From positions 140,455 to 204,454 of the IMG/VR virus record IMGVR_UViG_3300044646_001937: a stretch of DNA of 64,000 nucleotides, one strand, 5' to 3'. Position 1 is the stretch's first letter. Each line of letters begins with the position of its first letter. Of this stretch, positions 38,901-48,876 are shown piece by piece. A program made the translations under genes and the position numbers. The notes beneath the pieces were generated by a model, which worked only from the letters and a program-made list of their open reading frames with translations, was not told the origin of the DNA and ran no database searches. Source of the DNA: a virus.

Positions 38901-41900
38901 TCAATCTACAGGCAGGCTTGAAATTGTTATTACAAGTATCACAACTTCACCAGTTTCTGGTGCACTTGATAATTTGAGTAGTTGGGAAATAACGCACGCG
39001 TTAAGGAAAAAAACATATATAGATAAATTTATTAGTATCCTATACGGTTACACTAATAATTATTTTAGCTCAGCGAGCAACACAAAAAGACCCACAATTT
39101 ATGTTGGCAATCTTGCCGAAGCTCAGGCATACAGTATATGGTTACGTACCAGTAATACACTTTATGGTAAAGGTCCCATAATTAAGCTAAGCGGAACCAC
39201 AACAGCCTTACCCAGTAGCCCGCCCACAGTTGATGTAAAGCTGACAATAGCAGGATTTGATATAGATATTAGTCCAGGATTTGCGGAAAAAGCATGGATA
39301 CAAGCGCCACAGGCAGCTATTCAAGGTTATGAATATGCAATAATAAGCGGAAACGTATGGTATGACGTTGATGTAACTCCAACATGGAACACATTAAACA
39401 ATGGTGTAATTACGGGGTTGACTCAAAATGCCGAATACATGCTCAGTTTTAGATCTGTTTCGGCTAATGGAGCGGGTCCAGCTACAGTGCCTAAAGTGTA
39501 TAAAACAGCCTCTTTGCCTCTTAAAATAACCAGTCTGACAGGATTCATGCCTTTGATCGGTATTACCGAAATAGTTCTTCCTTCAGAAATAGTTTTATCG
39601 GCAATCCCCTACACTATTGAATATGAATTGGAGCAAGGGTATTACGATAAATTAGGTAGATATATAGATGACCCTACTTTAGCTGGTAAAACCGGCATTT
39701 TAGCAGATAACTCGCTATTGAATCTGTACACAGATTTAACTGCAACAGCAATATTCAATGAAACGCAAATTAACAGTATCCGCACGTATTTTGTAAAACT
39801 TAGATGTGTTAATGAGGTGGGACAAGGACCTTGGTCCGATACATTCATATTATCAGTACTTTCACCAGAAATTAGACCTGTTAAAGTAAAGTGGTCTCCG
39901 GGTCCTTCATGCATACTTATTGATGAGATAGGTTTGATGGATACTGAGCTAAAGTTGAACTTAACTAGAGGTACAAGACCCGCAGAAATAAAGACACTTA
40001 ATTCTGCGGTAAGATGGCAATACGCAAAAGTAGTAACCGTCGCCCCCAGAATACTTACAGACAACCGCATATATTACACAGGTAACGAGCAAAAATATAC
40101 TGATGCAGGGCAAGAAGAGCCCGTCATTCATTTAAAAAATGCCCTAGCGGCAGTTGAGTGGCAGAATATCGTATCAAACACAATACCCATGGAAGACGAG
40201 CAAAGCGTTATACTACTCTTCAGAGCAGCTAACGCAGCCGGAGGTATCGAGATGACTGATGTGTTAGGCTATGACGGCGCTTATAGTAGATTTACTTACA
40301 ATCCCATAGAACCGTACGGATTTGCGTCAAAGTATTTTCAAGACGGTCCAGAGTTTGATACCTACCATAGAACTAAAAGCATTTATCAGTACGACACTGA
40401 TCGCCCCAACCGTTGCTATGGAGCTTTATTTAAAAAAACCAGCTTCTCAGCAAACTGCCCATTACCACGACTTGCCTATAACAAGTATGGTAGATATATC
40501 AAATATCAAGAAGAGTTATTTTCACCTTTCTTTAACCTTGAAGAAAGGACAATTAAGACGCAACCATTTTTGGATTTTGAATTATCTTACGTTAAAAACT
40601 ATGAGCAACTCGGAGGAATTAACGATACAGTATACACCTCTCCCATGCTTACCTGTACAGAATTACCTTGCGAGCTAGGTGTAAGCTCATCTGTGCAGGT
40701 TAGTGCAGCAACTGAAGACATTTTGGCCCCCAATGATTTTGTTATTATCACCGACTCATTAACTGGAGGGGTTGCTCACCGTTACGCATTAGCTTACGTT
40801 AAAAGCGTTGATGAAATTGACGAATCCAACAAAACTAAAAGCGGATATAAAATTTTCTGGCTCAATGAAGAGACGACTGCAGCAGCATTAGGTAGTGGGT
40901 TTATGTCACCATGGCCTGAAGGCTTACCCACATCAGTGTATAACGTTGTGGATAGCTCTTCATTCCGCCTACACACATTAAGTGAACTTCAGCCAAAATT
41001 TGCAAAAGATCCATGGACCATAACTTCAGGGTATCTCCCTGTATCTAACACACCAGGGATAATTGCCGCATTTAAAACTACATCTAATTTATTTTCAGGA
41101 GCATTACCTTTTCGTGATGCTGACGGTAAAGACTTTTGGAGCGTAACATTAAACATGAGTATGACCAATTATTTTGAAAATACTTATGTAGGTATAAAAG
41201 TTTACAAATATAATAATAACCCAAACCAATATGCAACAAACACTTTAACTTTACTTGGAGAATCTAGGTTTTTCAGATCAGAAGAACCTGATATTAATGT
41301 TTTCGCGCAATACAACGCAGTGTTTTTTATACCTGAAGAAGGTATTATTTTTGACATATATGACGAGATCTATCTTGAAATATTTGCATGCATTAAGCCA
41401 AACACACTTACACATCCCCCCGGTACATTAAGCACGCAACATACAGTTACAATTAAATTTGATAGCAGTTCTTATTTAAGTACAACGATACCTAAAGATT
41501 TTAAATACAGAGATCAAATGGTAACGTTCGACGTTTTAAGGATTGGTCGACTAATACCGTCTAATAGAGCATTTTATACACCTTCAGCAGGTGCCCGCTC
41601 ATACATAAATAAGTACGCTGCGAGTGTAGGTTTTCTTATACAAGGAAACGTTAACTGGGCGTCTCTTCGACAAAGTCTTGAGCAGATGCTGCCTGTATAT
41701 AGACCATATGATTTATTTCCAGCACAGTCACCCATAGCAATCGAGCAAGGCCTTGTCGGCGATTCTTGGTCTCAAGGAAATTCCTATGAGCTAGTGACTC
41801 TTGTACCTAGTAGGTATTACACTGACCCTTTAACTCCATCGATAGTTAATGGTTCAGTTTTTAAGGTAAATGGAAATACTCCGGCAGAGTACTCGTTATT

Positions 41901-44900
41901 CTCTGACGGGAAATTAACTAGTGTCCCTGCATTAAAAATAATTACACCAATATCTACAGCTATAAGTGACAAGTATAGTGTATCGGAATGGTTGCACGGC
42001 TATCTAGAAAACAACACATTCAAAGGAGCATCTACGCGTACTGAAAAAGTTTATCGCGCTACGTACGTAGACCAATTTAATAATGTTACGGAAGAAGGCT
42101 ATGATGGTATCCCTACATATAAATACGCTAAAGACGATGTAGTTATACATTATATTGATGTTTACGATACGCAAAATCAGCATTCAAGAGAATCAGTACT
42201 TTATAAGTCTAAAGTAGACAACAACGACAATCCTATATATGACACAGACTATTGGGAGCCTATAACATTACCAGGAGTCAGTAAAGTGGACGGTCAACAT
42301 CCTATACTGCCTGTCCCAGTGATTACCTACTCAATACAACCACCTGACCCACCTATAGTCGTAGACATTATTGAAGAGCATAACCGCATAGGTTTTGTAA
42401 TTAAGCCCCCATATTTTAAAAAATATAAAAATAATTCAACCCAAATAGATGACTTTTTGAGTGCGAATTATTATGACGGAGGAATGGCAAAAGACAGTCC
42501 ACTGGTATTTAGAGCCAATAAATCAATAGGTCTCACAAATCACAAATCACCAGAAGCTCAAGGAATAAGCCTTGAATCAATGCTGCCCACCCTGCGCTTT
42601 AAGTACCCCGCAGCAGGTATAAGCACTGTACAATTTAATAGAAATAATTCAAGTACTTTATTTGCATTTGATAAATACATTGTAGCTGGAGATAACTTAT
42701 ATATAAATGCACCTGGCCAACTTCCAGCTTTATCTAAAGGCTATACTATAAAAAGTATTAGTACGTTGCAGAACGGTTTGTGTGTAATTGAATATTATGA
42801 TGATTTTGCCACGGCGGATAAAAGCTCTTTTGAATTTAACTTTATATTTGGTGGAGGTCATAGCGTATATGTGACTCACAATCCTATAAATGACCACGTA
42901 TTGGTGCCAGACACTACAAAATCAAGATATGAGACAAACACATATTGGTTAAATAACTGTCTTGAAGACGAAGAGTACCTCATAACTATAAGACTAGATA
43001 ATGGCTGGAAACCTAAATTGCAAAAAATAGAAAACACCTACACTAAGGTATATAGAGTTAGAACAAAGAAAATAACGCCACCAGCGCCAGCAATTGATAG
43101 TATTCAATATGACGGTAGTGTATTTAAATTAAATTTTACTTACGGCAGCAGTCCTGTACCCTTGTATTACAATTGGCAAGAGTTGTCCGCTAACGATTAT
43201 ACAGAACTGTCGACCACTGTAAGACAATTACCATTCTACTACGGTATTTCGTTTGCAACCGTAAACGAAACAGTTCTCGCAGGAGGGGAGGCAACCATCA
43301 CAAGGACTAGGTACCGCACAGGATCCTTGGCCCCCATATACAAAGATTATGCAACAAATTACTGGCAGCAGTTGCTGGATATGCGTCAGGACATTACATT
43401 TTCTGCATATAGATGGCCTACAGACGCAGAATTACAGGATATTGAAAGTCAATATAGTCCTGCCGTCTGGCCTACAGGTAAAGAAAGTTATTTGAATGAT
43501 CGAGCTGATAAATGGTTTAGTAGATACAAAATACCTATAGATGCCTACGCGAATAAATCTACGCCAGGCAGCGTGACTGATGTAAAATACTACACCCCAA
43601 ATGCGTCATATCCTTATGATGAACAAGGGGTAATGGCGTTATCTACACAAACAGACATTTACTCAAGCAATCCTATGCTCTTGTCTCCTGTAGGTATTAA
43701 AAACGATCCTAGAGGGCGAGCGTATTTAACAGCATACCGAAGATACTGGGATGATGAGAATTATAAAATTCCCTCTGACGCAATTAGCTCGCTATCTAGT
43801 AATACTGATACATTTGGAGAAAGACCCACACATATACCCATATATTCTCCAACAGGTAAGACATTGCGTGACGATAATAAAGTTTGCGGTTTATTGTACA
43901 CTTCTGACGAGTATTTTAACAAACATCCCTATTATCAAGATTATGCCGATTCAATATACCTCTCAATATATAGGGCACCGTTTAGACGAAAAGCTGCCAA
44001 CAATGCCGTAAATAACATACATGCAGATATAGATTCATCTGGGTATAGCTACAGTCATATTAACTTTCCTGTACGCGCAACACTCGGAAGCTCAAAATAT
44101 ACTAACAATCAACAGATTACTTTAAACTCAAATGGTTTTTATAGTGTACCCTCGATTTCCTCGATCCCCAACTCAGATACTACATACTACAGCTCTTCCT
44201 ATGTAGACACATATTTTGGTATACCTGCTGCGATTAATTATTTTTTAACTACAAACATTGAAGATTACATTCCGTTATATAGAGAAACAGCCGTGGTTAG
44301 ATCAAATTTAAGTGAGGACCTACTGGAGTCTCAACGTGTACTAGCTGTAGTTAAATATGATAACTCTCCTTACACAGAAATTATATCCACAGCTTTTCCT
44401 GGGCTAGCCTTCAATAGACGTAAAGATTACGAAGCTTCAGAAATAGATGTACCCATCACAGATAATTTAAATTTATTTTCAGAAATAGCTGCAAACTACT
44501 ACACGGATTGGTTTGCAAATGACCTCTATGTACCACCCAAGAAAAAATATTCAAACTTTGAAACCTTTTCTGCTATAGAGCAAGAGGAGTTTCACGCTGT
44601 GTCAGATTTTGCGGTACTTAAATCTTATAATAGAAATATTCCCACATATGCAGTTTATGTCTGCCAGTCCCAGAATATTTGCTGTGTGATGTCTTCAGGC
44701 AATTTAAACGGTATAAGTAAGAACGAAAACGACAATCCGTCAGATACCTTTTCGTCGCTGCTGCCTTTTGAGCATAGACCTTATATCAGTAATCAGACAC
44801 CCTTTGTTGAGTGGGGATTTAGGCGTAACTACTTTCAAACTCTTGACTATGGCTATAGTAAAAGCTTTCTTGACTACGACAGGTACGTTTGGCCCGTTCT

Positions 44901-46788
44901 ATCTGAAGGAAATATCAAAGATCCCAATAGGACAGGAGCTGCTCCAACATACCCAGCGTCACACATGTCACCCATCGAATTGTCAGGGGCATACGACGCA
45001 TCATGGTCCGCCAGAAACACCATACAGCTAAACAAGAATATTTCAGGAGATATGGTTGGGGAAAACATTAAAAATTTAAAAATGTCTCAACCTACCCATG
45101 TAGCAATTGACGGGCAAGGTAACATATATATTTCTGATACTGGAAATAAAAAGATTAAATTACTCACCAGATCAGAAACAATTAAAGACCCCAACCTGCA
45201 CGAGAGTGATATTAAAAATTTAATTAATTATACTTCGGCAAGAACGATAAGTACTTTAGATGAGTTTCCTGGACAGCTTGAAGTTAGTGACGACGGAAAC
45301 ACCATCACCTTCCTAGCTGGCGGAAAACTATACCGCAGAATCAAGGGTGTAAATTATTTAATTACAGGTGAAAATTTAAATACCACCAATAAAACACCTG
45401 CAAAAAATTATCAATGGCCTGTGTACAGTGCCGCATGGGGTAGGTCTCTACCGGAAGACTACGGTAAAGAATTTATATCTAGCTTTATTCAGACAACTAA
45501 TGGAAGTACAATATTCTTCAGTAACGGTAGAGGCAAGGTTGTAAAAATTAATTGCATGACTAATTTAGACAAAATTGCTTATGTAGAATACTCTTTTGAC
45601 AACATAACATTTACGAAATATTCCGAAACCACAGGCATCCCAGTACCTAATGTGCAGTTAGGTACAGCTATACCTATGTATTTTAGGACTGTGTCTACGG
45701 ATAATGTACGAAGCACTACAGTACAATTAACTACAGATCCGTATTTAAAGGCAAACGAAAGTGTAGCCGTATCCTCAGTGACAGCGGCCCTGCAATTTAA
45801 AGCAACCGATTATTTTACGCATAAAGACGGGACTACACAACGCAGGGCAAGATATCTAGTTACACCACCATCAATAGTTACATCACTTTCCGAAGGGGAA
45901 AATTTTCCTAAAAATATAATAACGCTCGTGCAATCAACTAGAGTTACATCTGTAAATAATAGCGCATTTGTTATCGCCGAAGCTAAACAAAGATTAAACT
46001 ATGTACAAAAAATAATGCGGCTAAAATCTACTACAGCAGCAGATCTAGTTAAACTTAAAAAAGAAGAAGAGTTGGCTCTTAAATTAATTGCAAGCCCTTC
46101 ACTGGATGTAAGAACCTCCGATGCATGGAGATTCAGAAATGTTTCTTCTGCCCCTATATCTGGAATTTCTAAATATGATTTCCTCGAAATGGATGTAACG
46201 ATTAAATTTACGGCAAGCAGGAATACCGGTATCACCTCAATAAACCCAACGCCAATACCCTACACCGATTACATCGTAATCATCAAAAATATTACAAAGA
46301 ATAGGGTTTTTGAAATAACAGGCGACGCAACTAAATATAAATATATTAAATCAAAAGAAATAGATCCTGCGTCCGGGGTTATAACATACGTTGTCAGATT
46401 CTACAACGACACCTACGTTACCGAGAGTAATCCAAGATTTAAACATTGGAGAACACGCCCGATATTCACAGATTCAGAGCCTCCAGCGTACGAGTACCAT
46501 AGAGTGCCTAGACAATTAAAAAAATTCGGCAATTACACCAGTCCAATAAATCTAGGCCAATCTTACATTAGACCGGCAGACGCAGCGCTTGATAGAGGTT
46601 GGTATTCTAATGAGTATGTGGAGTTTTCAGGTCCTGATTTTTCTAAAGGAGACACTTTAGAAATATATATTGTTCCGGACAAAACAAAATACTCTAAGCG
46701 AGCAAGTTACACACCATATACTATAACTATGAGTGACGCAACTAACCTGCAGCTTACTGGAGCTAAAGGACAATCAGTGGTTTACTAG
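35938..46788 (+). CDS. Giant 3616-residue tail protein with fibronectin-III-like and NHL-like segments
   Basis: The largest gene in the window (10.85 kb). It opens with a strand pattern of fibronectin-III type ('KVEYSFDGVTWTEL'), and further such units occur near residues 1100-1200. Long Tyr/Asn/Thr-rich strand regions of unknown family fill the middle. Near residue 3050 is an NHL-repeat-like stretch ('PTHVAIDGQGNIYISDTGN'), hinting at a beta-propeller blade. Near residues 3340-3390 a Lys/Glu-rich helix occurs. No transmembrane segment or protease motif is visible. It is likely a major host-contact or tail-side structure. In-frame upstream stops support the chosen ATG. Confidence 0.75.
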   Translation: MEKTSLIEYKLKSYLGGVLAKLKYVNSPLTPLTKVEYSFDGVTWTELSSQAFSNTIIAQDPVTPYIYTIERIFVPLAEYRDYLISFRLTNTVATGAQSIPGIGRRGGPPEALVVKPTLTRLPYMNRYTNVAFSVFSTLSSTVVGKMIVTFEYDPMLDGGSGSTPITDVLISLDSRQTWLQPDTLEVFKTTKQSNVVETYVAGDTNRTFSGIGTFVRVSYTLPQGGDFTYLQDSPIYYKTINFAGESPAIKIVTKLPLVIVTSPNNPDYPILNKIESSDWYFGSNQEVRRDLQVYLELPESTGFGEPYQLQSTQLLDLAELTPVSVTPPEGQQALKNIDLTVTTVGDTFRRGERLKIYSQANPSKIWFIAQVTSNSRVNPVLSLDILEKYAVTPYSISVNSFANGADEFHKNTPLWNIHNHPINYPLLDLYVGDQLRDDDVFVSGRTLSFFRKDISFNDIYFYATIISKDINIGKLTIKITSKSDCLQNNCHNNQSFLTSWEITPIMTSADTFPTEANDWVIEPLYPVLEARYNLAEASNPNSIIEKGTAGLTIIKDDNNIPTLGYFTIRGISDIETYALNMTYGPAGAEFLSRLSPTSTIQCSLLSIAQKVTFLPIRTYTEAVYTNEFVSWWYLSKLTPLVSQTEIKFKLPLAPNDNSTIAVAYRKIVRTEIENIEGITTPSSLYEGRVVGELNFVALQSTPTTDALREITFPIDEATHLNNEGRRVEISYEISFLKIIRNLTSNNEELLTELNKLKDKIPGDIVKTTISIPGAQPIDFVLGRELLNPTAIGLTLVYNDQLPGYEYLDFKDTQAQDITLKQTDFYRSTIEYSTNQGGSWRHVLKPGIPAYDEKFSQVNTTYYQNIGADIITFTEENYNVYPAGTLLSGETIQDYTYVVEALDAFSVRISKPQKASAFSPAVKSSVLAKYTGTSTTYTRFQKGTAIMYVDKYLDYTTDLPVKIANTTLTGAANIIAQRPYMLGNVKNYNQSTGRLEIVITSITTSPVSGALDNLSSWEITHALRKKTYIDKFISILYGYTNNYFSSASNTKRPTIYVGNLAEAQAYSIWLRTSNTLYGKGPIIKLSGTTTALPSSPPTVDVKLTIAGFDIDISPGFAEKAWIQAPQAAIQGYEYAIISGNVWYDVDVTPTWNTLNNGVITGLTQNAEYMLSFRSVSANGAGPATVPKVYKTASLPLKITSLTGFMPLIGITEIVLPSEIVLSAIPYTIEYELEQGYYDKLGRYIDDPTLAGKTGILADNSLLNLYTDLTATAIFNETQINSIRTYFVKLRCVNEVGQGPWSDTFILSVLSPEIRPVKVKWSPGPSCILIDEIGLMDTELKLNLTRGTRPAEIKTLNSAVRWQYAKVVTVAPRILTDNRIYYTGNEQKYTDAGQEEPVIHLKNALAAVEWQNIVSNTIPMEDEQSVILLFRAANAAGGIEMTDVLGYDGAYSRFTYNPIEPYGFASKYFQDGPEFDTYHRTKSIYQYDTDRPNRCYGALFKKTSFSANCPLPRLAYNKYGRYIKYQEELFSPFFNLEERTIKTQPFLDFELSYVKNYEQLGGINDTVYTSPMLTCTELPCELGVSSSVQVSAATEDILAPNDFVIITDSLTGGVAHRYALAYVKSVDEIDESNKTKSGYKIFWLNEETTAAALGSGFMSPWPEGLPTSVYNVVDSSSFRLHTLSELQPKFAKDPWTITSGYLPVSNTPGIIAAFKTTSNLFSGALPFRDADGKDFWSVTLNMSMTNYFENTYVGIKVYKYNNNPNQYATNTLTLLGESRFFRSEEPDINVFAQYNAVFFIPEEGIIFDIYDEIYLEIFACIKPNTLTHPPGTLSTQHTVTIKFDSSSYLSTTIPKDFKYRDQMVTFDVLRIGRLIPSNRAFYTPSAGARSYINKYAASVGFLIQGNVNWASLRQSLEQMLPVYRPYDLFPAQSPIAIEQGLVGDSWSQGNSYELVTLVPSRYYTDPLTPSIVNGSVFKVNGNTPAEYSLFSDGKLTSVPALKIITPISTAISDKYSVSEWLHGYLENNTFKGASTRTEKVYRATYVDQFNNVTEEGYDGIPTYKYAKDDVVIHYIDVYDTQNQHSRESVLYKSKVDNNDNPIYDTDYWEPITLPGVSKVDGQHPILPVPVITYSIQPPDPPIVVDIIEEHNRIGFVIKPPYFKKYKNNSTQIDDFLSANYYDGGMAKDSPLVFRANKSIGLTNHKSPEAQGISLESMLPTLRFKYPAAGISTVQFNRNNSSTLFAFDKYIVAGDNLYINAPGQLPALSKGYTIKSISTLQNGLCVIEYYDDFATADKSSFEFNFIFGGGHSVYVTHNPINDHVLVPDTTKSRYETNTYWLNNCLEDEEYLITIRLDNGWKPKLQKIENTYTKVYRVRTKKITPPAPAIDSIQYDGSVFKLNFTYGSSPVPLYYNWQELSANDYTELSTTVRQLPFYYGISFATVNETVLAGGEATITRTRYRTGSLAPIYKDYATNYWQQLLDMRQDITFSAYRWPTDAELQDIESQYSPAVWPTGKESYLNDRADKWFSRYKIPIDAYANKSTPGSVTDVKYYTPNASYPYDEQGVMALSTQTDIYSSNPMLLSPVGIKNDPRGRAYLTAYRRYWDDENYKIPSDAISSLSSNTDTFGERPTHIPIYSPTGKTLRDDNKVCGLLYTSDEYFNKHPYYQDYADSIYLSIYRAPFRRKAANNAVNNIHADIDSSGYSYSHINFPVRATLGSSKYTNNQQITLNSNGFYSVPSISSIPNSDTTYYSSSYVDTYFGIPAAINYFLTTNIEDYIPLYRETAVVRSNLSEDLLESQRVLAVVKYDNSPYTEIISTAFPGLAFNRRKDYEASEIDVPITDNLNLFSEIAANYYTDWFANDLYVPPKKKYSNFETFSAIEQEEFHAVSDFAVLKSYNRNIPTYAVYVCQSQNICCVMSSGNLNGISKNENDNPSDTFSSLLPFEHRPYISNQTPFVEWGFRRNYFQTLDYGYSKSFLDYDRYVWPVLSEGNIKDPNRTGAAPTYPASHMSPIELSGAYDASWSARNTIQLNKNISGDMVGENIKNLKMSQPTHVAIDGQGNIYISDTGNKKIKLLTRSETIKDPNLHESDIKNLINYTSARTISTLDEFPGQLEVSDDGNTITFLAGGKLYRRIKGVNYLITGENLNTTNKTPAKNYQWPVYSAAWGRSLPEDYGKEFISSFIQTTNGSTIFFSNGRGKVVKINCMTNLDKIAYVEYSFDNITFTKYSETTGIPVPNVQLGTAIPMYFRTVSTDNVRSTTVQLTTDPYLKANESVAVSSVTAALQFKATDYFTHKDGTTQRRARYLVTPPSIVTSLSEGENFPKNIITLVQSTRVTSVNNSAFVIAEAKQRLNYVQKIMRLKSTTAADLVKLKKEEELALKLIASPSLDVRTSDAWRFRNVSSAPISGISKYDFLEMDVTIKFTASRNTGITSINPTPIPYTDYIVIIKNITKNRVFEITGDATKYKYIKSKEIDPASGVITYVVRFYNDTYVTESNPRFKHWRTRPIFTDSEPPAYEYHRVPRQLKKFGNYTSPINLGQSYIRPADAALDRGWYSNEYVEFSGPDFSKGDTLEIYIVPDKTKYSKRASYTPYTITMSDATNLQLTGAKGQSVVY

Positions 46789-46822
46789 TATTATTTATTC
46801 ATGTTTTAATTTAGAGTATTGC

Positions 46823-46831
46823 TGATATAAT
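46823..46831 (+). promoter_or_regulatory. Extended -10 promoter before the 437-residue tail protein
   Basis: TGATATAAT (TG at 46823-46824, TATAAT at 46826-46831) lies in the 50-base gap after the giant gene. Its end is 7 nt before the ATG at 46839, so transcription would start at or next to the start codon. The -35 region is weak. Confidence 0.5.
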
Positions 46832-46838
46832 TTAATCT

Positions 46839-48152
46839 ATGTCGATAGTCGCCTTAACTCACAACAATAAAAACCAGTACAGGAAGTATCCATTCAAACA
46901 AGGAGCTTCACTTAAAACTGTACAAGGGCGCACATTATCGGATGCAGTAATTGTCAACATATCTCTCACAAGCACTTACGGAAGACACAGGGTTTATGTA
47001 AAACAAGTTTTTTACAAAGACAGCACCATGACTGTAACAATAGCTTCAGTCTTTGATGATACTGTGTTAGGGGCATTTTACGGGGACGTTACAGAAGATT
47101 TTACAACATTATCGCTAATACCCTTTGTAAGGTTTGTCAGCGGGAATATCACACTAGGATCATTAAACGCACTAGATTCAATTACTGCGATATTGAATTT
47201 TACAGCAGCCAATAGTGAATTGGAAGAATCTACGATATTTTGCTATAAGGTACCAGGAGTAACCAGTATAAATGACTCAAAGAAAAACCAGGTTAGAGGT
47301 AATGTTAATTTCGGTAATTTGACAAATCTAGATAAAGCAACTTCAACTGGTAGCGTGCTGTTTACTGTGGTAAACACCACAAGTATTCAAAACACTTCAG
47401 ATAGGTCTTCTTATTTTGGAAACTGTGCCACGCCAATAATAAAAACAATTAACGGCGTCTACCCTATGAGCGCTGTAGAAAACACCCCTACAGACAACGA
47501 TGGCAATCTGTATCTTGTAGGAGTGAAGCCTGTAGTTTTTTATGGTACTCCAGGGCAGGACGACACGATGACTCCAGGTAACCTGAAAATTGATGCTGAA
47601 AATATGACAATCAGTACACTGTGTACTGAAAAGTATAAAGCAATCCCACCAGTGAACGTGTCTGGTTTTACAACAGCAGAAAGTAAAAATCTTTATTTCA
47701 ATAAACCGGATTTGTTAAAAAACTCTCAAGCCGCCATATATCCTTACACAATACCTGCAAGAGTATCCTCTAATGTGTTCGATGTTAAATTACCAGAATA
47801 CTACTATTGGCCTCAATATGTAAAACCAGAGTACTATAACGAATGGCAATTATTGGTACCTTCTACACCAACAATCACATCAGTTGTACCAACCAGCTAC
47901 GGTGCTGCAGTATATTTCACTCCTCCTAAAAATCCTAGCGTCTCAGGCATTACATTCTACAGCTATAGCATAGACAATGGCACAGATTGGAGGACGCTTA
48001 CAAATGTAACAAACCCATTCAATATATCTAATCTATTGCAGCCGGAGACAGACTATTATTTAATACTTAAAGCCCATAACTCTCTGCTATCTGCGGGCGG
48101 AGGAGAACCATCAGCACCGTTTAAATTTACGACACTACCATACTCAAATTAG
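46839..48152 (+). CDS. Baseplate-anchored tail protein with 'YPF' module, INGV module and a fibronectin-III domain
   Basis: A 437-residue protein. Residues 5-22 include NNKNQYRKYPFKQG, the shared anchor motif. 'KTINGVYPMS' occurs near residue 204, and a single fibronectin-III-like domain (about 343-435, 'PTITSVVPTSYGAAVYFTPP') closes the protein. The order anchor, INGV, repeat domain copies in small form the layout of the 2237-residue protein. It is the first of three consecutive paralogous-looking genes, spaced by only seven and three bases. Confidence 0.6.
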   Translation: MSIVALTHNNKNQYRKYPFKQGASLKTVQGRTLSDAVIVNISLTSTYGRHRVYVKQVFYKDSTMTVTIASVFDDTVLGAFYGDVTEDFTTLSLIPFVRFVSGNITLGSLNALDSITAILNFTAANSELEESTIFCYKVPGVTSINDSKKNQVRGNVNFGNLTNLDKATSTGSVLFTVVNTTSIQNTSDRSSYFGNCATPIIKTINGVYPMSAVENTPTDNDGNLYLVGVKPVVFYGTPGQDDTMTPGNLKIDAENMTISTLCTEKYKAIPPVNVSGFTTAESKNLYFNKPDLLKNSQAAIYPYTIPARVSSNVFDVKLPEYYYWPQYVKPEYYNEWQLLVPSTPTITSVVPTSYGAAVYFTPPKNPSVSGITFYSYSIDNGTDWRTLTNVTNPFNISNLLQPETDYYLILKAHNSLLSAGGGEPSAPFKFTTLPYSN

Positions 48153-48159
48153 ATTATTT

Positions 48160-48873
48160 ATGGCTAAATATAATATATTAAATTGGCAAAATGAAAACAG
48201 TCTATCTAATTTTCCGTTAGTTTCTTATATAGAATTTCGCGACTTTTTGGTAGATGCAAGTTTTGTACAATTCGATAATTTTATACCAATTTTAAATACT
48301 ATTGCTGTGGACGAAACTAACGTCACGCTCACCATAACTTTTGATTATGGCGTGAATAGCGGTATAGTACTATCAAAGCAAACATTTCTTCAAAATCCAA
48401 ACAGTGCATATATACGGTTGTATACCCCCACAAATGACAGATATCTTGGAGTAATTTCATTTGGCCCAGGTACATTAGATTTATTCAAAACTCACATAGG
48501 GCGCATATTAACATTAGATATGCAGTTCTCCCCAGACGCTGTGAGAAGCATCCCGCTGCAGGATGCGGTATATACATTTGACGGAATTTACGGCGATCTG
48601 GTACTTGGTAGAGGCGCTACGGACGACTCGATATTCTACAATATATCAACAGCAAAAAATACTATTGTTTTTAATGCTGTGAAATATCATGAAATAACAC
48701 CCTCTAATCAAAAACAAGGTTTGCGTAAAATTAACCTCGTACCTCCATTGGAGAATAATATCAATCTGTCTTCTAACGAGGTGATTAGGGTGACACCTGA
48801 CAGCTCAAATTCTTTACGAATATCGCTAGTGTCAGGATCACCAAGTAACGCATTTCAGATTTCTAAAGTATAA
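48160..48873 (+). CDS. Small baseplate-anchored tail protein with 'FPL' module
   Basis: A 237-residue beta-rich protein whose start (NWQNENSLSNFPL, residues 8-20) has the shared anchor motif. There is no repeat domain and no INGV module of the usual form. It appears to be a reduced member of the same family, perhaps a minor adaptor or an empty attachment unit. Confidence 0.55.
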   Translation: MAKYNILNWQNENSLSNFPLVSYIEFRDFLVDASFVQFDNFIPILNTIAVDETNVTLTITFDYGVNSGIVLSKQTFLQNPNSAYIRLYTPTNDRYLGVISFGPGTLDLFKTHIGRILTLDMQFSPDAVRSIPLQDAVYTFDGIYGDLVLGRGATDDSIFYNISTAKNTIVFNAVKYHEITPSNQKQGLRKINLVPPLENNINLSSNEVIRVTPDSSNSLRISLVSGSPSNAFQISKV

Positions 48874-48876
48874 TTT

